DNA of 64,000 nt from Glycomyces tenuis DSM 44171 (GCF_000427885.1 NZ_ATYW01000002.1:143073-207072), one strand, 5' to 3'. Counted from the stretch's first letter, positions 32,445 through 48,977 are shown. Translations and numbers: made by a program. Notes: generated from the letters alone by a model not told the origin.

Positions 32445-34094
32445 TTAGCTGAACTGGAGGTTCCGGCGCCGCACTCCCATGTAGCCGATCGCGGTGATCG
32501 CGGCGGCTATGACCGTCAGCACGACCAGCGGCAGCCAGTCCAGGTCTTCGACCGGATAGGACGGCACGTGCTCGTACGGCGAGACGCTCAGCATCGCGTC
32601 CGGGAACTCCAGGATGGGCCCGAAGTACCCGGCGATGAACACATACGCCCACGGCAGCCAGCGCAGCCACCCGGCCCGCGGCAGCCAGCCCAGGCAGGCG
32701 AACGCCAGCGCCACCATGATCCAGATCGCGGGCAGGTGGACCAGCCCGCCGATGAGCATCTCGTCGAAGTACGACCACTCGCCCATCGAGCCGACCCCGG
32801 TCAGCGCCAGGGAGACCGTGCCGACGACGGACGCGACGGTGGCCGTGACGAGCGCGATCGGCAGGTACGAGCCGGGCCAACCGGACCGGGGTACGGGCGC
32901 GGCGGCGAGCAGCTCGCCGCGCCCCCCGGTTTCCTCCTTCCGGGCCCGCCCGATCACGAGCAGCCCGAAGATGGTGGCGGTGAACGCGCTGATCAACGAG
33001 ATGGTCACCACGAAGCCCTCGGTGATGGACGCGCCTTCCTGCTCGAAGATCTGGCGCTGCGTCTCCGAGAGCGTCTCGAACATGTCGTCGGCGCCGCCGA
33101 CGATCGAGCCGTACGCGGCGCCGAGCAGGACCATGGTGATGATCCCGGCCCACAGCAGGCCCCGGCTGAGCCGGAAGCTCAGTGAGCCGATCGAGCGCAG
33201 CCCGGCCCTGGCGGTCGCGGGCCCCGGGCGGGCGGCCATCAGCCCCTGCCCGAAGTCCCGGCGGGCGACCAGCGCGAACGCCAGCCAGATCAGGACCGCC
33301 GAGACGACCGCGGCGACGACGATCGGGACCCAGTTCTGCTCGGGCGTGAAGGCCAGGGTCTCCTGGGCCCAGCCGAAGGGGGAGAGCCAGACCGCGGCGT
33401 TCTCCTGCGCGTTGCCGACCATGCTCATGAGGACCCCGAAGGCGAGCGCGCCGAAGGCGAGCGCGTTCGAGGTCGAGCTGTAGCCGGCGATCTGGGCGGT
33501 CACCGCGGTGATCGCGGCGAAGGTGACGGCGACGGCGGTGTGCAGCAGGCCGTAGAGCATCGCGCCGGTGAAGTCGGCGTCCTCCATGACCAGGGTGCTC
33601 AGCCCGATCAGCAGGCCGAGCGCCACGGCCGATATGGACGCCAGCAGCATCGCGGCGGCCAGGTCGGCGCGCCGCCCCACCGGCTGCGACCTGATCACCT
33701 CGAGCCGCGAGGTCTCCTCGTCGGCCCTGGTCAGGCGCGTGATGAGCAGGATGTACATGACGGCGACGACGAGGGTCGACCACAGGATCATCTGGTGGGC
33801 GAACATCGCCGCCCCGCTCTGGGCGTAGGCGTCGATGTACTCCGCGGGCCCGGTCATGGACCGCATCGCGGGAGTGTCCACCGTGGTGGCGAACTGGGCG
33901 CGTTCGTCGGGGGTCGCGTACATGTCGGGGAAGGCGGCGGCGATCGCCAGGGTCCCGCCGATCATGCCGGCGAACCAGCCGGTCAGGTAGACGCGGGTGC
34001 GCCGCGCCTGGAAGCGCAGGAGCTTCCCGGTGCCGGCGAGCGTGCCCAGGCTCCCTTCGCGGAGCGTCGAGCGCGCGGTGGTCGCAGTTGCCAT
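32445..34094 (-). CDS. ABC exporter permease (polyketide-antibiotic exporter type)
   Basis: A 549-aa membrane protein with about twelve transmembrane helices in two similar halves, as in the actinobacterial 'exporter of polyketide antibiotics' ABC-2 type permeases. The N-terminal half includes TRLTRADEETSRLEVIRSQPV and the matching ARKEETGGRGELLAAAPV appears in the second half, a duplicated cytoplasmic loop typical of this family. It pairs with the ATPase gene 2 nt upstream. Likely job: efflux of a lipophilic compound; substrate unknown. Confidence 0.88.
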   Translation of the reverse strand: MATATTARSTLREGSLGTLAGTGKLLRFQARRTRVYLTGWFAGMIGGTLAIAAAFPDMYATPDERAQFATTVDTPAMRSMTGPAEYIDAYAQSGAAMFAHQMILWSTLVVAVMYILLITRLTRADEETSRLEVIRSQPVGRRADLAAAMLLASISAVALGLLIGLSTLVMEDADFTGAMLYGLLHTAVAVTFAAITAVTAQIAGYSSTSNALAFGALAFGVLMSMVGNAQENAAVWLSPFGWAQETLAFTPEQNWVPIVVAAVVSAVLIWLAFALVARRDFGQGLMAARPGPATARAGLRSIGSLSFRLSRGLLWAGIITMVLLGAAYGSIVGGADDMFETLSETQRQIFEQEGASITEGFVVTISLISAFTATIFGLLVIGRARKEETGGRGELLAAAPVPRSGWPGSYLPIALVTATVASVVGTVSLALTGVGSMGEWSYFDEMLIGGLVHLPAIWIMVALAFACLGWLPRAGWLRWLPWAYVFIAGYFGPILEFPDAMLSVSPYEHVPSYPVEDLDWLPLVVLTVIAAAITAIGYMGVRRRNLQFS

Positions 34095-34096
34095 GG

Positions 34097-35017
34097 CTAG
34101 TCTCCGTTGCCGTTGTCGACGCCCTTGGCGGCCAGTTCGTCCCCGTAGTAGCGCAGGAACATCTGCTCCAGCGACGGCGGCTCGCAGGTGAGGCTGGCGA
34201 TTCCGGCGACGGCCAGCTGGGCGAGCACGTCGTCGAGGGCGGTGCCGTCGACGTGGAAGCGGACCTCCAGACCCTCGGTCCTGAGGTCGTGGACGCCTTC
34301 GTGGTCGCCCAGGCCCCTGACCGGGTTCTTGAGGACGGCGTGGATCTGGGAGCGGGTGAAGTGCCGCATCTCGGTGAGCGTCCCGGATTCGACGATGACG
34401 CCCTTGCGGATGATGCTGACCCGGTCGCACAGCTGCTCGACCTCGCTCATGACGTGGCTGGAGAGCAGCACGGTCTTGCCCTGGGCGGCGACCTCGCGGA
34501 CGCATTCGTTGAACACGGCCGCCATGAGCGGGTCGAGCCCGGAGGTGGGCTCGTCGAGCAGGAGCAGGTCGACGTCGGCGGCGAAGGCCGCGACGAGGGC
34601 GACCTTCTGGCGGTTGCCCTTGGAGTAGGAGCGGCCCTTCTTGCGGGGGTCGAGGTCGAAGCGCTCGAGCAGCTCGTCGCGTTTGCGCTTGTCGATGCCG
34701 CCTCGCAGACGCCCCAGGACGTCGATGGTCTCCCCGCCGGTCAGCCCGGGCCAGAGGGCGACGTCGCCGGGCACGTAGGCGAGGCGGCGGTGGAGTTCGG
34801 CGGCCTCGCTCCACGGGTCGGAGCCGAAGAGCCGGGCGGTGCCGCCGTCGGCCCTGAGCATCCCGAGCAGGACGCGGATGGTGGTGGACTTGCCCGCCCC
34901 GTTCGGGCCGAGGAAGCCGTGCGTCTGGCCCTCGGCGACCTCCAGGTCGAGTTCGTCGAGCGCGGTCACGTGACCGAAGCGCTTGACCAGGTTCTCGGTT
35001 CGGATGACAGCAGTCAT
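34097..35017 (-). CDS. ABC exporter ATP-binding protein
   Basis: A 306-aa DrrA-type ATPase that powers the adjacent permease. Walker A is GPNGAGKST (near residue 39), the signature is YSKGNRQKVAL, Walker B is LLLLDEPTSGLDP and the H-loop is LLSSHVMSE. The C-terminal ~80 residues form the extra domain usual in drug exporters. ATG 35017 is preferred: it lies 7 nt after a -10 box with no Shine-Dalgarno sequence, indicating a leaderless mRNA. The regulator gene diverges from the same 91-nt gap. Confidence 0.93.
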   Translation of the reverse strand: MTAVIRTENLVKRFGHVTALDELDLEVAEGQTHGFLGPNGAGKSTTIRVLLGMLRADGGTARLFGSDPWSEAAELHRRLAYVPGDVALWPGLTGGETIDVLGRLRGGIDKRKRDELLERFDLDPRKKGRSYSKGNRQKVALVAAFAADVDLLLLDEPTSGLDPLMAAVFNECVREVAAQGKTVLLSSHVMSEVEQLCDRVSIIRKGVIVESGTLTEMRHFTRSQIHAVLKNPVRGLGDHEGVHDLRTEGLEVRFHVDGTALDDVLAQLAVAGIASLTCEPPSLEQMFLRYYGDELAAKGVDNGNGD

Positions 35018-35024
35018 GACCAAG

Positions 35025-35054
35025 AACCTATCACAGTTTTCATAAATTTGTAAA
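35025..35054 (-). promoter_or_regulatory. Promoter of the ABC exporter operon
   Basis: On the minus strand TTTACA (35054-35049) and TAGGTT (35030-35025) are 18 nt apart, and ATG begins 7 nt after the -10 box. This AT-rich patch stands out in the window. Confidence 0.7.
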
Positions 35055-35057
35055 ATG

Positions 35058-35078
35058 TATGATCGACTGGCATACGAT
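35058..35078 (+). promoter_or_regulatory. Promoter region of the MarR-like regulator
   Basis: TATGAT (35058-35063) and TACGAT (35073-35078) are both plausible -10 boxes. GTATG...CATAC forms an inverted repeat (35057-35061 with 35071-35075) that could be the regulator's own operator and also sits close to the divergent exporter promoter. Confidence 0.45.
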
Positions 35079-35108
35079 CCATTGAAGGCCGCCGACGAGG
35101 GGGAACGG

Positions 35109-35621
35109 ATGACCTACACCGACGAAGAACGTGCCGCGTTGCTGGACTACGTCGAGCGGTTCTCGGAGATCCTCATCGCCAGCGGCATGCAGCGCATGTC
35201 CGCCCGGGTGTTCACCTACGTGCTCGCCGACGACGCGGTCACCTATACCGCCGCCGAGCTCGCCGAGGGCCTCGACGTCAGCCTCGCGGCCATCTCCGGC
35301 GCGGTCCGCGAGCTCACCACCGGGGGGCTGCTCATCAAGAGTCGGCGCCCCGGTACCCGCGCCGACGTCTACCGGCTCAACGACGAGGACATCTGGGGCA
35401 CGATCGTCCTCGATCGCGTACCGCTCATCGAGCGCTACCGGGCCATCGCCCTCGAAGGCATGGCGACCCTGCCGCCCGGACCCGGCCGCGACCGCGTGGA
35501 GCAGACCTCGGAGTTCATGGAGTTCTGGTTCGAGGAGGCCGCGACCATCCGGGACCGCTGGAAGGCCCGCCTCAGAGAGCGCACGGTCGCGCGGGAGCGC
35601 GGCGGCGGAAGCGAGACGTGA
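35109..35621 (+). CDS. MarR/GbsR-like transcriptional regulator
   Basis: A 170-aa winged-helix regulator. The helix-turn-helix region reads YTAAELAEGLDVSLAAISGAVREL near residues 44-67 (given here in outline), followed by the wing SRRPGTRADVYRL. The C-terminal half is helical and should dimerise. Divergent placement from the ABC exporter suggests it represses that operon and responds to the exported compound. ATG 35109 is chosen for its strong GAGGGGG ribosome site; ATG 35055 further up overlaps the promoter. Confidence 0.85.
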   Translation: MTYTDEERAALLDYVERFSEILIASGMQRMSARVFTYVLADDAVTYTAAELAEGLDVSLAAISGAVRELTTGGLLIKSRRPGTRADVYRLNDEDIWGTIVLDRVPLIERYRAIALEGMATLPPGPGRDRVEQTSEFMEFWFEEAATIRDRWKARLRERTVARERGGGSET

Positions 35622-35701
35622 TCGGCTCGTGCGGTATGCTGCGGTCCTGAGCGCCCGAATAATGGCGTTCACGCAAGAGACGCACCCTGGAGGAAGCCGA
35701 C

Positions 35702-35983
35702 GTGGCCGACGACACCAGCCGCTCCGACACGACCGCGGGCAAAGGTCGTCCCACGCCCAAGCGCGGCGAGGGCAGGTCCGAGCGCAACCCCTTCAAGAAA
35801 CTCGGCCGCTTCTTCCGCGAGGTCGTCGAGCAGCTCCGCAAGGTCGTCTACCCCACGCGCCGCCAGCTGGTCACCTACAGCATCGTCGTCCTGGTCTTCG
35901 TGAGCATCATGATGGCCTACATCGGCGGGCTCGACCTGCTCTTCGGCGACCTCGTCCGCCGCGCCTTCGGAGCCGACTCCTAA
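35702..35983 (+). CDS. secE: Preprotein translocase subunit SecE
   Basis: A 93-aa single-span membrane protein that clamps SecY in the protein-export channel. It has a basic, Ser/Thr/Gly-rich N-terminus, the amphipathic FFREVVEQLRKVVYPTRRQL helix near residue 38 and one transmembrane helix (about 57-79). The GTG start has GGAGGAAG 4-5 nt upstream. secE precedes nusG as in nearly all actinobacteria. TATGCT at 35635-35640 may be its -10 box. Confidence 0.95.
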   Translation: MADDTSRSDTTAGKGRPTPKRGEGRSERNPFKKLGRFFREVVEQLRKVVYPTRRQLVTYSIVVLVFVSIMMAYIGGLDLLFGDLVRRAFGADS

Positions 35984-36037
35984 GACACGCCGCACACGTG
36001 AGCTGCGACCGTTCCGAGGTGCCTGAGGTGTCTCGAC

Positions 36038-36066
36038 CGGACAACCGGTTACCCTAGTGGTATAAC
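36038..36066 (+). promoter_or_regulatory. Promoter of nusG
   Basis: CGGACA (36038-36043) and TATAAC (36061-36066) are 17 nt apart. A perfect 11-bp stem CACGCGCCGGC/GCCGGCGCGTG (36066-36090) starts at the -10 box. It may be the secE terminator, so nusG may have its own start just past it. Confidence 0.5.
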
Positions 36067-36207
36067 ACGCGCCGGCCCCGCCGGCGCGTGCCTGTTCCGG
36101 GCCCGCGGCCACGCCCGCGGAGCCGGAAACTCTGCGGATTCTCACCGCAGCCAAGAGAGAAATGTGGATCCCCGCCCGGCGGGGACGAGCCGGAATGTGA
36201 GCTAAGC

Positions 36208-36972
36208 GTGTCTGAGTTCGACGAAGCCTTCAAGAACGACGCCGAGGCGCGGGCCGCCGCGGCGAAGGGCGCGGGTGCCGACGAGGAGACCGACCTCGAG
36301 GCCGTCGAGACCATGACCGCCGAGGTCGAGGCCGCCGAAGCCGAGAACGAGGAGCCCGAGGTCGACCCGGCCGAGGCGCTGCGCGCCAAGCTGCGCTTCG
36401 CGCCCGGCGAGTGGTACGTGCTGCACTCCTACGCCGGCTTCGAGAACCGGGTCCGCTCGAACCTGGAGAACCGGATCCAGTCCTTCGACATGGAGGACTA
36501 CATCTACCAGATCGAGGTTCCCACCCACACCGAAGTCGAGATCAAGAACGGCAAGCGGTCCAAGGTGGAGGCGAAGGTCTTCCCCAGCTACGTGCTGGTC
36601 CGCATGGAGATGACGCCCGAGTCGTACTCGGTCGTGCGCAACACGCCCGGCGTGACCGGTTTCGTGGGCGTGGTCGACCGCACCGACCGGCCCAGCCCGC
36701 TGCCGCTCGACGAGGTCATCCAGTGGCTCCTGCCGCCCGAGCAGAAGCCCGCCGCCGAGTCCGCCGCCGAAGAGGCCGCCGCGGCCGAGCCCGAGATCAA
36801 GGTCGACTTCGCCGAAGGCGAGTCCGTGACCGTCGTCGACGGCGCCTTCGCCTCGATGCCCGCCACGATCGCCGAGATCAACGCCGAGCAGCAGAAGCTC
36901 AAGGTCCTCGTCTCCATCTTCGGACGCGAGACCCCCGTCGAGCTCAATTTCAACCAGGTCTCCAAGCTCTAG
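36208..36972 (+). CDS. nusG: Transcription termination/antitermination factor NusG
   Basis: A 254-aa protein binding RNA polymerase and coupling it to the ribosome and Rho. After an acidic Ala/Glu-rich extension of ~60 residues typical of actinobacteria comes the NGN domain ([16 protein letters not shown] near residue 68, then [12 protein letters not shown] and TPGVTGFVG). An acidic insert leads to the C-terminal KOW domain ([21 protein letters not shown]). The GTG start at 36208 fits the family; no strong Shine-Dalgarno sequence is seen. The 224-nt leader since secE holds several stem-loops. Confidence 0.95.
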   Translation: MSEFDEAFKNDAEARAAAAKGAGADEETDLEAVETMTAEVEAAEAENEEPEVDPAEALRAKLRFAPGEWYVLHSYAGFENRVRSNLENRIQSFDMEDYIYQIEVPTHTEVEIKNGKRSKVEAKVFPSYVLVRMEMTPESYSVVRNTPGVTGFVGVVDRTDRPSPLPLDEVIQWLLPPEQKPAAESAAEEAAAAEPEIKVDFAEGESVTVVDGAFASMPATIAEINAEQQKLKVLVSIFGRETPVELNFNQVSKL

Positions 36973-37328
36973 GCGGGGCCGAGGGCCGTCTGAGGGAGAA
37001 TCCGAGCCGCGGCCCGCTCGTCGCAGGCACCGCTCGCTGCGGGCCTCCCTTTCGCGTCGGCTCCTCACGAGCCCTGTCGGATTTCCGCTCGGACGAGGCG
37101 GCGGCGCGGGGGACATGGCGCACAGCTCACACACCTCGCCTGAGGTGCGCGTCGCCGCGGCGAGTATCGTGGAGAAGTTGCGTGCCTGCGCCTTGAGCCG
37201 TTCCACGGCCCGCGGACGTCACCGCGAAGGCGGGCGCGCCATGTAGAGCACGGGGCGATCCGCCCCGTGAAAAGCCCAGACACGGCGAAGCTTGCGAGCC
37301 GTAAACCTGCACAGAAGAGAAGGACACG
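36973..37328. other. rplK leader/intergenic region
   Basis: No gene in 356 nt. A stem-loop CACGGGGCG-ATC-CGCCCCGTG (37249-37269) lies 60 nt before rplK and could be a terminator of nusG or a ribosomal-protein binding leader. A promoter should be here but no confident -35/-10 pair was found. Confidence 0.5.
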
Positions 37329-37757
37329 ATGGCTCCTAACAAGAAGGCCGTTGTGACGTTCAAGCTGGAACTCGCGGGTGGCCAGGCCACTCCGGCTCCG
37401 CCGGTGGGTCCCGCCCTCGGCCAGCACGGCGTCAACATCATGGAGTTCTGCAAGGCCTACAACGCGGCCACCGAGACGCAGCGCGGCGAGATCCTCCCCG
37501 CTGAGATCACGGTGTACGAGGACCGTTCGTTCACGTTCGTCCTCAAGACCCCGCCCGCGGCGAAGCTGCTGCTCAAGGCCGCCGGCGTCGCCAAGGGCTC
37601 CGGCGAGCCGCACCGCAACAAGGTCGGCAAGGTCACCGAGGCCCAGGTCCGCGAGATCGCGGAGAAGAAGCTCCCCGACCTCAACGCCAACGACCTCGAC
37701 GCCGCCGCGAAGATCGTCGCCGGCACCGCCCGCTCCATGGGCATCACCGTCGAGTAG
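37329..37757 (+). CDS. rplK: 50S ribosomal protein L11
   Basis: A 142-aa protein of the GTPase-associated centre of the large subunit, binding 23S rRNA helices 43-44. It has the [20 protein letters not shown] motif that contacts thiostrepton-family antibiotics and the C-terminal RNA-binding domain ending ARSMGITVE. Length is standard. The ATG has AGAAGGA upstream, and rplA follows 73 nt later. Confidence 0.98.
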   Translation: MAPNKKAVVTFKLELAGGQATPAPPVGPALGQHGVNIMEFCKAYNAATETQRGEILPAEITVYEDRSFTFVLKTPPAAKLLLKAAGVAKGSGEPHRNKVGKVTEAQVREIAEKKLPDLNANDLDAAAKIVAGTARSMGITVE

Positions 37758-37830
37758 CGGGCCAGCAGCACCAGCCAAGCCAGTGGAAGGGCGAGCGCTC
37801 GCCCCCACCACGACATCCGAAGGATGGAAC

Positions 37831-38529
37831 ATGAAGCGCAGTAAGAAATACACCGACCTCGCCAAGAAGGTCGACCGGACGCAGCTCTACGGGCCGCTGC
37901 AGGCGGCCGAGCTCGCCAAGGAGACCTCGCCGTCGAAGTTCGACGCGACCGTCGAGGTCGCCATGCGCCTCGGCGTCGACCCGCGGCAGGCCGACCAGCT
38001 CGTCCGCGGCACCGTCTCGCTCCCCAACGGCACCGGCAAGACCGTCCGGGTCATCGCCTTCGCCGAAGGCGACAAGGCCGAGGCCGCCCTCGAGGCCGGC
38101 GCCGACGAGGTCGGCTCCGACGAGCTCGTGAAGCGGATCTCCGAAGGCTGGCTCGAGTTCGACGCCGCCGTCGCCACGCCCGACCAGATGGCCAAGATCG
38201 GCCGGATCGCGCGGATTCTGGGCCCGCGCGGCCTGATGCCGAACCCGAAGACGGGCACGGTCACGCCGGACGTCGCCAAGGCCGTCACCGACATCAAGGG
38301 CGGCAAGATCGCCTTCCGCGTCGACAAGCACGCCAACCTGCACCTGGTCATCGGCAAGACGAGCTTCTCCGCCGAGCAGCTCGCCGAGAACTACGCCGCC
38401 GCCGTCGAAGAGGTGCAGCGCCTGAAGCCGTCCAGCTCCAAGGGCGTCTACATCAAGAAGATCACGCTGACCACCACGATGGGCCCGGGCATCCCGATCG
38501 ACCCGTCCGCGGTCAAGGCCGCCAAGTAA
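37831..38529 (+). CDS. rplA: 50S ribosomal protein L1
   Basis: A 232-aa two-domain protein of the L1 stalk, which moves deacylated tRNA out of the E site and in many bacteria represses its own operon. Recognisable segments are [15 protein letters not shown], the [15 protein letters not shown] loop near residue 131, and the end [13 protein letters not shown] follows AAGGATGG. A hairpin terminator lies 14 nt after the stop. Confidence 0.98.
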   Translation: MKRSKKYTDLAKKVDRTQLYGPLQAAELAKETSPSKFDATVEVAMRLGVDPRQADQLVRGTVSLPNGTGKTVRVIAFAEGDKAEAALEAGADEVGSDELVKRISEGWLEFDAAVATPDQMAKIGRIARILGPRGLMPNPKTGTVTPDVAKAVTDIKGGKIAFRVDKHANLHLVIGKTSFSAEQLAENYAAAVEEVQRLKPSSSKGVYIKKITLTTTMGPGIPIDPSAVKAAK

Positions 38530-38543
38530 GCCGCGTGTGACGT

Positions 38544-38573
38544 AGCCCCGGTGCAGGCTCCTGCGCCGGGGCT
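38544..38573 (+). terminator. Terminator after rplA
   Basis: AGCCCCGG and CCGGGGCT with an inner GCAG/CTGC stem and GCTC loop form a 13-bp hairpin 14 nt beyond the stop. Confidence 0.7.
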
Positions 38574-38586
38574 TCCGCGTTTCCCC

Positions 38587-38595
38587 TGCTAAGCT
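38587..38595 (+). promoter_or_regulatory. Extended -10 promoter of rplJL
   Basis: TGCTAAGCT is an extended -10 element placing the RNA start near 38602, ahead of the L10 leader. The -35 would fall in the rplA terminator. Confidence 0.5.
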
Positions 38596-38601
38596 TGGTT
38601 C

Positions 38602-38756
38602 GTTTTCCACAACCCGAAGACCGTCGGTCACCGCCTCGAGCGGTTGTAAAACCACACCGGGACCAGCGCAGGGCGACTCGAAACGACCATGGTGTCGGTC
38701 GGCTTCCAAGCCGGCCTCCGGTCAAACGCCGAGGCGTCCGCAAGGACGCCTTTTTT
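38602..38756 (+). promoter_or_regulatory. Ribosomal protein L10 leader with attenuator
   Basis: The ~200-nt leader before rplJ ends with a classical intrinsic terminator: AGGCGTCC-GCAA-GGACGCCT (38732-38751) followed by six T (38751-38756). That is the only strong U-run terminator of this kind in the window, placed before a ribosomal gene. It fits the L10(L12)4-controlled leader known in Firmicutes and actinobacteria. Upstream stems near 38620-38720 would form the L10 binding site. Confidence 0.75.
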
Positions 38757-38803
38757 GTCGCCTCCGGACGGTTGAGGAATTGCAGCCGAGAAAGGAGGGA
38801 AAC

Positions 38804-39343
38804 ATGGCTGAACGACAGGAATACCCGGCGGACAAGCAAGCCGCCATCGCCGAGCTGACCGACAGCTTCTCGAAGTCGTCCGCCGCCGTGCTCACCGAGT
38901 ACCGCGGCCTGACCGTCGAGGAACTGAGGGAGCTCCGGCGTTCCCTCGGCGAGGGGGCGCGCTACCGCGTCGCCAAGAACACTCTCGCCAAGCGCGCCGC
39001 GAGCCAGGCCGGCGTCACCGGCCTGGACGACCTGTTCACCGGCCCCACCGCGATCACCTTCATCGAAGGCGACCCGGTGGAAGCGGCCAAGGGCCTGCGC
39101 AACTTCGCCAAGGACCACGAGGCCCTGGTGATCAAGGGCGGGTTCATGGAGGGCAAGTCCCTCACCGTCGAGGAGATCACCAAGCTCGCCGACCTCGAGT
39201 CGCGCGAAGTGCTCCTCGCGAAGCTGGCCGGCGCGCTCAAGGCCAACGCGCAGAAGACCGCCGCCGTCCTCAACGCGCCGCTCTCGCAAGTGGCTCGCCT
39301 CGGCGCGGCGTTGCAGGACAAGAAAGCGGCCAGTGGGGAGTGA
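38804..39343 (+). CDS. rplJ: 50S ribosomal protein L10
   Basis: A 179-aa base of the L7/L12 stalk; it binds 23S rRNA and carries L12 dimers on its C-terminal helix. The [25 protein letters not shown] segment (shown here split over residues 30-54) and [12 protein letters not shown] are characteristic. ATG 38804 follows AAAGGAGGG, a strong ribosome site; an earlier in-frame ATG-like start at 38780 would remove it. L10 probably represses its own operon via the leader. Confidence 0.97.
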   Translation: MAERQEYPADKQAAIAELTDSFSKSSAAVLTEYRGLTVEELRELRRSLGEGARYRVAKNTLAKRAASQAGVTGLDDLFTGPTAITFIEGDPVEAAKGLRNFAKDHEALVIKGGFMEGKSLTVEEITKLADLESREVLLAKLAGALKANAQKTAAVLNAPLSQVARLGAALQDKKAASGE

Positions 39344-39377
39344 CCCCGCCGGTCCGAGACTTTAGAAAGGAAACACC

Positions 39378-39764
39378 ATGGCTAAGCTGTCCACTGAAGA
39401 GCTGCTCGACGCTTTCAAGGAGATGACCCTCCTTGAGGTCTCCGAGTTCGTGAAGGCGTTCGAGGAAGAGTTCGACGTCACCGCCGCCGCCCCGGTCGCC
39501 GTCGCGGCCGGCGGTGCCCCGGCCGCCGGTGGCGAGGCCGCCGCCGCCGAGAAGGACACCTTCGACGTCGTCCTCGAGTCCGCCGGTGACTCGAAGATCA
39601 AGGTCATCAAGGAAGTCCGCGGCATCACCAGCCTCGGCCTGAAGGAAGCCAAGGAGCTCGTCGAAGGCGCTCCGAAGGCCGTCCTCGAAGGCGCGAACAA
39701 GGACGACGCGGAGAAGGCCAAGGAGGCCCTCGAGGGCGCCGGCGCCACCGTCTCCCTGAAGTAA
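39378..39764 (+). CDS. rplL: 50S ribosomal protein L7/L12
   Basis: A 128-aa stalk protein that recruits translational GTPases. The N-terminal dimerisation domain ([20 protein letters not shown]) is joined by an Ala/Gly-rich hinge (residues 37-57) to the C-terminal domain with the conserved [20 protein letters not shown]. Start ATG with AAAGGA upstream. A strong terminator follows. Confidence 0.98.
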   Translation: MAKLSTEELLDAFKEMTLLEVSEFVKAFEEEFDVTAAAPVAVAAGGAPAAGGEAAAAEKDTFDVVLESAGDSKIKVIKEVRGITSLGLKEAKELVEGAPKAVLEGANKDDAEKAKEALEGAGATVSLK

Positions 39765-39815
39765 ACGGCCGCTCGGCGAACCGAGCGAACACAGGGGCCT
39801 CCCAGCCCTGTACGG

Positions 39816-39854
39816 CCGGGGCCGCGCCATCGGAAGGTGGTGCGGCCCCGGTTT
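39816..39854 (+). terminator. Terminator after rplL
   Basis: A 14-bp stem (CCGGGGCCGC with GCGGCCCCGG, extended by GCCA/TGGT) with an 8-nt loop is followed by TTT. Confidence 0.8.
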
Positions 39855-41020
39855 CGCCGTCTCCGGGCCCCGATCCGCCGCCCCGTTTCGTTCGCCTGCG
39901 GAAAATTTCTCCTACGCCTGCAACGTTTCCCCGCCTCGGTCGCGTCTTTTCTGCAGTAGGCGTCCGCCGTGAGGAGTCCCGCACGCCGTCGGCGTGCGGA
40001 GACCGGAACCAACCGAATGGGGAACCGCCCGGGCCGCGCAGATGGGGCGCGGCCCGGGCTCTTCGCCGCCCCTGATCGGCCCCCTGAAGACGATGTGGTG
40101 AGAAAAGTGCTCCGAGCCCGCGTCACCTTCGCGGCGCGGCCTCGTTGTACTCGGTGAGGCGGCCGGTCATCGGCCGCCGGAGGTGCGGAGCGATCCGGTC
40201 CACGGCGCAGGCCGCGGCCGTCGACCGGCCCGATGCGCGGAAGACGCGGCGGCGCAAGGCAACAGGCGACGCAGCGGCGCCACGTCCCCGCACTCCGGGC
40301 ACAGCCCAGGCGCACTGCGCCCGCGAGCCGCTGCGCGGCTCGCGAGCGCCCCCGGGCCGCGTGAGCGCGGTCCGGGGGCCTCGACAGCGGCGGCGAGCCG
40401 CCGCGTCGGCGCACGGTTCCCGAGGCCGCGGCGCGCCGAGCCGCGGAGGGGACGGCTCGGCGCACCGCGGCACGCCCGCCCGGGACGGCCATGTTTGACC
40501 GCCGCCCGCGCGGGATACCCAGCGAGCGACCCAGCGCTCGGGGCCATCGCCGTTTCGAGGGCGACGGCAGGTCCTTCCGCCCGTCATCGCAGTGTCGACA
40601 AGCCATCGTCAGGCATCAACCCAGCGGGCGGGGCGGGACGCGCAGGAGGCCGACCCCATCGGCCCGGCGCGATCCCGGCGGCGCTGGGCCTTTTCACGCC
40701 CAGAGCCTGGTGACGGGCCCCAACGGGCGTTGTCCGGCCCGTCCGCCGCCGCGCTGGCCGGGCGCCCCGGCACGACACCGCGGGCCCGGCCGACACGCCG
40801 CGGCGGCCGGCCGCACGCTCAGGCCCGCGCCGGCCCCGGCGGCCGGTAGGCGCCCCGCCGCGGGAAGGCGTCCCCGCCCGCCCGCGGCCCTTGGGCGCCT
40901 AGCCGATCGGCGGTCCGAGCGCTGTCGGCGGCGGGAATCGCGGGCTGGAACGGGCGTCCCGTCCGGCCCCGCTCGGCCCCTCGTGCGAGGATCCGCACCG
41001 CGACGCATCAGACGGTTGAC

Positions 41021-41050
41021 TTGACGAAGTGTGACTTCATCCTGCAAACT
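41021..41050 (+). promoter_or_regulatory. Upstream promoter candidate for rpoBC
   Basis: TTGACG (41021-41026) and CAAACT (41045-41050) are 18 nt apart. An overlapping TTGACT lies at 41016-41021. It is weaker than the downstream promoter. Confidence 0.45.
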
Positions 41051-41237
41051 AGGGGCTCAAGCGCCACAACGTGGCGCGCGCTACGTCCACCGGCGTGTGA
41101 CGGCACACCTCCAGTGCGACGCGGCGCAGGCAGGCCCGGGCCGGACGGCGGCCCGGTGGGATCGACCCTGAGACGGGAGGAGCTTCGGCAGCCGACGAGA
41201 TCGTCGTCACCACTCACCCCGCTGACCCGGCGGGGAG

Positions 41238-41266
41238 TTGACAGTTGCCGAAGCTTACACTAAGCT
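41238..41266 (+). promoter_or_regulatory. Main promoter of rpoBC
   Basis: A perfect TTGACA (41238-41243), a 17-nt spacer and TAAGCT (41261-41266), in an AT-rich patch, give a start near 41273 and a ~200-nt leader. Confidence 0.85.
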
Positions 41267-41474
41267 ATTAATTTGCGCTGCCTCCTTCACGCCTTCTGAC
41301 GCGGTGAGGGGCGTGGACGGTGGGGATTCAAGGCTATCGACGCTCGAACATCCCGTGCTCCGCACGGACATGTTCCATTCGAAGCCTGCCTCCGGCTGTC
41401 CTCGCCGCTACCGCTCATGTCGTGACCCTGGCATGCGCCGGCCGTCGTAACTCAGGTCCTCGGAAGGACGAATC

Positions 41475-44906
<3,432 letters not shown>

Positions 44907-45013
44907 CGTCGAGCGAGGGCGGGCCGGCCGCGGTCAGTCAACCGGCCGCGGAACCGTCCGCCCTCCCCTACGTCTCATCCAATCCTTAAAGAAAAACCAA
45001 GGGGAAGAGTTCA

Positions 45014-48898
<3,885 letters not shown>

Positions 48899-48936
48899 GG
48901 AGCCGACCCGAAGAAGCCGATCCCGACGGCTGAACA

Positions 48937-48977
48937 AGATGAGGGGGCCGGGCGCTGCGCGCCCGGCCCCCTCATCT
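48937..48977 (+). terminator. Terminator after rpoC
   Basis: A 19-bp perfect stem (AGATGAGGGGGCCGGGCGC) with a TGC loop, 38 nt past the stop; one of the strongest hairpins in the window. Confidence 0.82.

Larger units (their letters stand above)
39765..41474. other. 1.7-kb gene-poor, very GC-rich gap between rplL and rpoB
   Basis: No gene is supported. Frames open here read as Arg/Pro/Gly/Ala-rich text with no motif. Several strong stem-loops occur: 39977-40000 (GCACGCCG region), CCCGGGCCGCGC/GCGCGGCCCGGG at 40028-40058, GGCGGCCG/CGGCCGCC near 40158-40178 and CGCGAGCCGC/GCGGCTCGCG at 40322-40344. G+C is highest from 40180 to 40990, then drops sharply at 41010 where rpoB promoters begin. It is far longer than the usual few-hundred-base rplL-rpoB spacer. 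Confidence 0.7.

Noticed and set aside
35622-35701. tRNA gene before secE, as found in some actinobacteria
   Set aside because: The 80-nt gap holds no cloverleaf or T-loop sequence.
40123-41024. Open frames of 60-180 codons in the rplL-rpoB gap
   Set aside because: Arg/Pro/Gly/Ala-dominated, overlapping on several frames, no ribosome sites or motifs; treated as non-coding.
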